In this document: one piece after another, positions 5,496 through 6,551 of the stretch
Position numbering within the stretch: position 1 is the first letter of the stretch
Layout of the letters: every line of letters starts with the position of its first letter
Assembly (NCBI GenBank): GCA_946885905.1
Contig: CAMPHL010000153.1
Coordinates: forward strand, 1 to 6,551
Origin: an uncultured Pseudomonadota bacterium
Lineage (GTDB): Bacteria; Pseudomonadota; Gammaproteobacteria; Burkholderiales; Usitatibacteraceae
DNA length: 6,551 nt
Direction of reading: 5' to 3'
Position numbers and translations under genes: made by a program
Notes under the pieces: generated by a model
The model's database searches: none
What the model was told of the DNA's origin: nothing
Seen by the model: only the letters and a program-made list of their open reading frames with translations

Positions 5496-6187
5496 CGGCG
5501 GCGCTCCTTGCGCAGCTCCACGGCCATGCCCGCGGCGATGCCTCCGAGCGACGCCACGACGAGCGAAAGGCGATAGGGCATTCCTGCGGCGATGAGCGCC
5601 ACGGCGGCGGCGACCGTGGCCGCGGCGAGGTCGGCGCGCGAGCGCACGGCGGGCACGAGCAGGGCGATGAACGACAGCACCACGGCGAAGTCGAGCGACC
5701 ACGACGCGGGCACTGCAGCCCCGGCCGCGATGCCCAGGGCGACGGCGGCCTGCCAGCTCGTCCACAACGTGACCCCGGCGCCGATGAAGTGCCAGTGCAG
5801 GTACGTCTTTTCGCCCGCCGCCTCGTAGCGCCGCACGCTGGCGGCGAAGATCTGGTCGGTCATGAGGTAGGAGAGCAGCATCCGCGTGCCGACGGGCAGG
5901 TGCGCCACATGGGGAGCCACCGCCGCGCTGTACATGAGGAAGCGCAGGCTCACCACGAAGGCGGCGGCGATCGTGAGCACGATGGGCGAGCCCGCGGCAA
6001 CCAGCTGGCTCACGATCAATTGCGCGATCCCCGAGAATGACAGCACCGAGAGCGCCACGCCTTCGAGCGCGCTCATGCCCGCGGAGATGGCCGCCACGCC
6101 GGTCACGAAGCCGAACGGGACCGTGCCGATCAGGACAGGGGAAACCTCGCGGAAACCGGCGAGAAATTCGTCGCGGGGAGAGCTCAC
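5492..6187 (-). CDS. azlC: AzlC family permease, large subunit of branched-chain amino acid exporter
   Basis: A 231-residue integral membrane protein of AzlC/YgaZ size. The N-terminus reads [26 protein letters not shown], matching the family pattern of an amphipathic start and G-x-x-P-F-G. Next come SFSGIAQLI at 50-58 and [14 protein letters not shown] at 80-93, the positions of the conserved [FS]-[AS]-G-x-x-Q and N/S-L-R-[YF]-x-[ML] motifs. About seven hydrophobic segments can be traced between residues 16 and 224, and the C-terminus is basic (ELRKERRR). It should form the exporter with AzlD. Start choice: the GTG at 6187 gives the family length; an in-frame ATG at 6217 would add ten residues but overlaps the gpmA start codon and would start upstream of the putative transcription start. 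No Shine-Dalgarno sequence precedes either. Confidence 0.9.
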   Translation of the reverse strand: MSSPRDEFLAGFREVSPVLIGTVPFGFVTGVAAISAGMSALEGVALSVLSFSGIAQLIVSQLVAAGSPIVLTIAAAFVVSLRFLMYSAAVAPHVAHLPVGTRMLLSYLMTDQIFAASVRRYEAAGEKTYLHWHFIGAGVTLWTSWQAAVALGIAAGAAVPASWSLDFAVVLSFIALLVPAVRSRADLAAATVAAAVALIAAGMPYRLSLVVASLGGIAAGMAVELRKERRR

Positions 6188-6198
6188 GTTGTGGCCAT

Positions 6199-6208
6199 AT
6201 TCTAGAAT
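6199..6208. promoter_or_regulatory. Palindromic ATTCTAGAAT: candidate shared -10 for divergent gpmA and azlC
   Basis: The 10-base perfect palindrome contains TAGAAT on the plus strand (6203-6208), ending 7 bases before the gpmA ATG, and TAGAAT on the minus strand (6204-6199), ending 11 bases before the azlC GTG. Neither gene has a Shine-Dalgarno sequence, and the spacing puts the expected transcription start at or within a few bases of each start codon, suggesting leaderless or near-leaderless mRNAs. No good -35 element is visible for either direction. Symmetric -10 elements are a known cause of bidirectional transcription in bacteria. Confidence 0.45.
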
Positions 6209-6215
6209 CCTTCCC

Positions 6216-6551
6216 ATGAAGACCCTCGTACTGCTGCGCCACGGCGAAAGCACGTGGAACAAGGAAAACCGGTTCACCGGTTGGACCGACGTCGACCTGT
6301 CCGACAAGGGCGTGGAAGAGGCGCGCGCGGCGGGGCGGCTCCTCGGGCGCGAGGGCTTCGAGTTCGACGTGGCCTTCACCTCCGTGCTCAAGCGAGCCAT
6401 CCGCACGCTCGACTTCGCGCTCGAGGAGATGGACCGCCTGTGGCTGCCGGTGGAGAAGGACTGGCGCCTGAACGAGCGGCATTACGGCGCGCTCCAGGGC
6501 CTGAACAAGGCCGAGATGGCGGCGAAGTTCGGCGAGGCGCAGGTGCTGGTT
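6216..6551 (+). CDS. gpmA: 2,3-bisphosphoglycerate-dependent phosphoglycerate mutase (5' part; runs off the window)
   Basis: The first 112 residues of the glycolytic/gluconeogenic enzyme that interconverts 3- and 2-phosphoglycerate. The histidine phosphatase signature LLRHGEST is at 6-13 with the phosphorylated histidine at H9. [15 protein letters not shown] (15-29), R60 in [11 protein letters not shown], and [18 protein letters not shown] (83-100) with the acid/base glutamate E87 are all intact and closely parallel the E. coli enzyme with a two-residue offset. The remaining half, including the second catalytic histidine, is beyond the right edge. It is transcribed away from azlC; a TAGAAT hexamer lies just before the ATG with no ribosome site. 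Confidence 0.97.
   Translation, partial: MKTLVLLRHGESTWNKENRFTGWTDVDLSDKGVEEARAAGRLLGREGFEFDVAFTSVLKRAIRTLDFALEEMDRLWLPVEKDWRLNERHYGALQGLNKAEMAAKFGEAQVLV

Noticed and set aside
6188..6406. N-terminal extension of azlC to ATGs inside gpmA or to the ATG at 6217
   Set aside because: The extension runs antisense to conserved gpmA codons, adds no AzlC homology, and begins upstream of the putative minus-strand transcription start.
5496..6482. Upstream extension of the azlD frame through azlC and into gpmA on the minus strand
   Set aside because: Only the last 105 codons resemble AzlD; the extension is out of phase with azlC and antisense to gpmA. The GTG overlapping the azlC stop is a better start.
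1..6551. Hidden mobile element, defence system or CRISPR in the window
   Set aside because: Nearly every base belongs to a gene with a recognised family; no transposase, integrase, direct spacer repeats, or tRNA-like attachment site was found on either strand.

Overview
The window is a gene-dense, very GC-rich stretch of bacterial chromosome with ten protein genes and almost no spacer DNA. Protein content and gene order point to a betaproteobacterium: a comF/trmL side faces a gpsA–SH3–secB–grxC–rhodanese cluster, with gpmA beyond it. This is a recurring neighbourhood in that class as I recall it. I cannot name the genus from the sequence. No tRNA, rRNA, CRISPR array, insertion sequence or phage gene was seen, and no gene-free stretch exceeds about 50 bases.

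Left, plus strand (1-2442): the 3' end of a ComF-family phosphoribosyltransferase, then a 549-residue protein with TPR repeats followed by a GT9-like (heptosyltransferase fold) glycosyltransferase domain, then trmL (tRNA wobble 2'-O-methyltransferase), which overlaps the TPR gene by 8 bases. The TPR gene has no Shine-Dalgarno sequence. A TAGAAT hexamer sits 6 bases before its ATG and contains the comF stop codon, which suggests a leaderless transcript.

Middle and right, minus strand (2471-6187), read from right to left: azlC and azlD (putative branched-chain amino acid exporter, stop/start overlap GTGA), a membrane-anchored rhodanese-like protein (YibN type), grxC, secB, a secreted two-domain SH3b protein, and gpsA. 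The tight spacing (4 to 52 bases) suggests one or two transcription units. Together these genes cover protein export chaperoning, thiol redox, an envelope SH3b protein and phospholipid precursor synthesis. The left and right groups converge with only 28 bases between trmL and gpsA and no convincing terminator.

Far right (6216 onward): the 5' part of gpmA, divergent from azlC. Between them lies a perfect palindrome, ATTCTAGAAT, that gives a TAGAAT -10-like hexamer on both strands, so the two genes may share a symmetric bidirectional promoter.

Most of the content is housekeeping and I do not see an undescribed multi-gene system. The points worth a second look are the palindromic divergent promoter, -10 hexamers built on stop codons, a rhodanese whose active-site loop is shortened and lacks its cysteine, azlCD lying between gpmA and the rhodanese-secB cluster, and the TPR-glycosyltransferase of unknown substrate.
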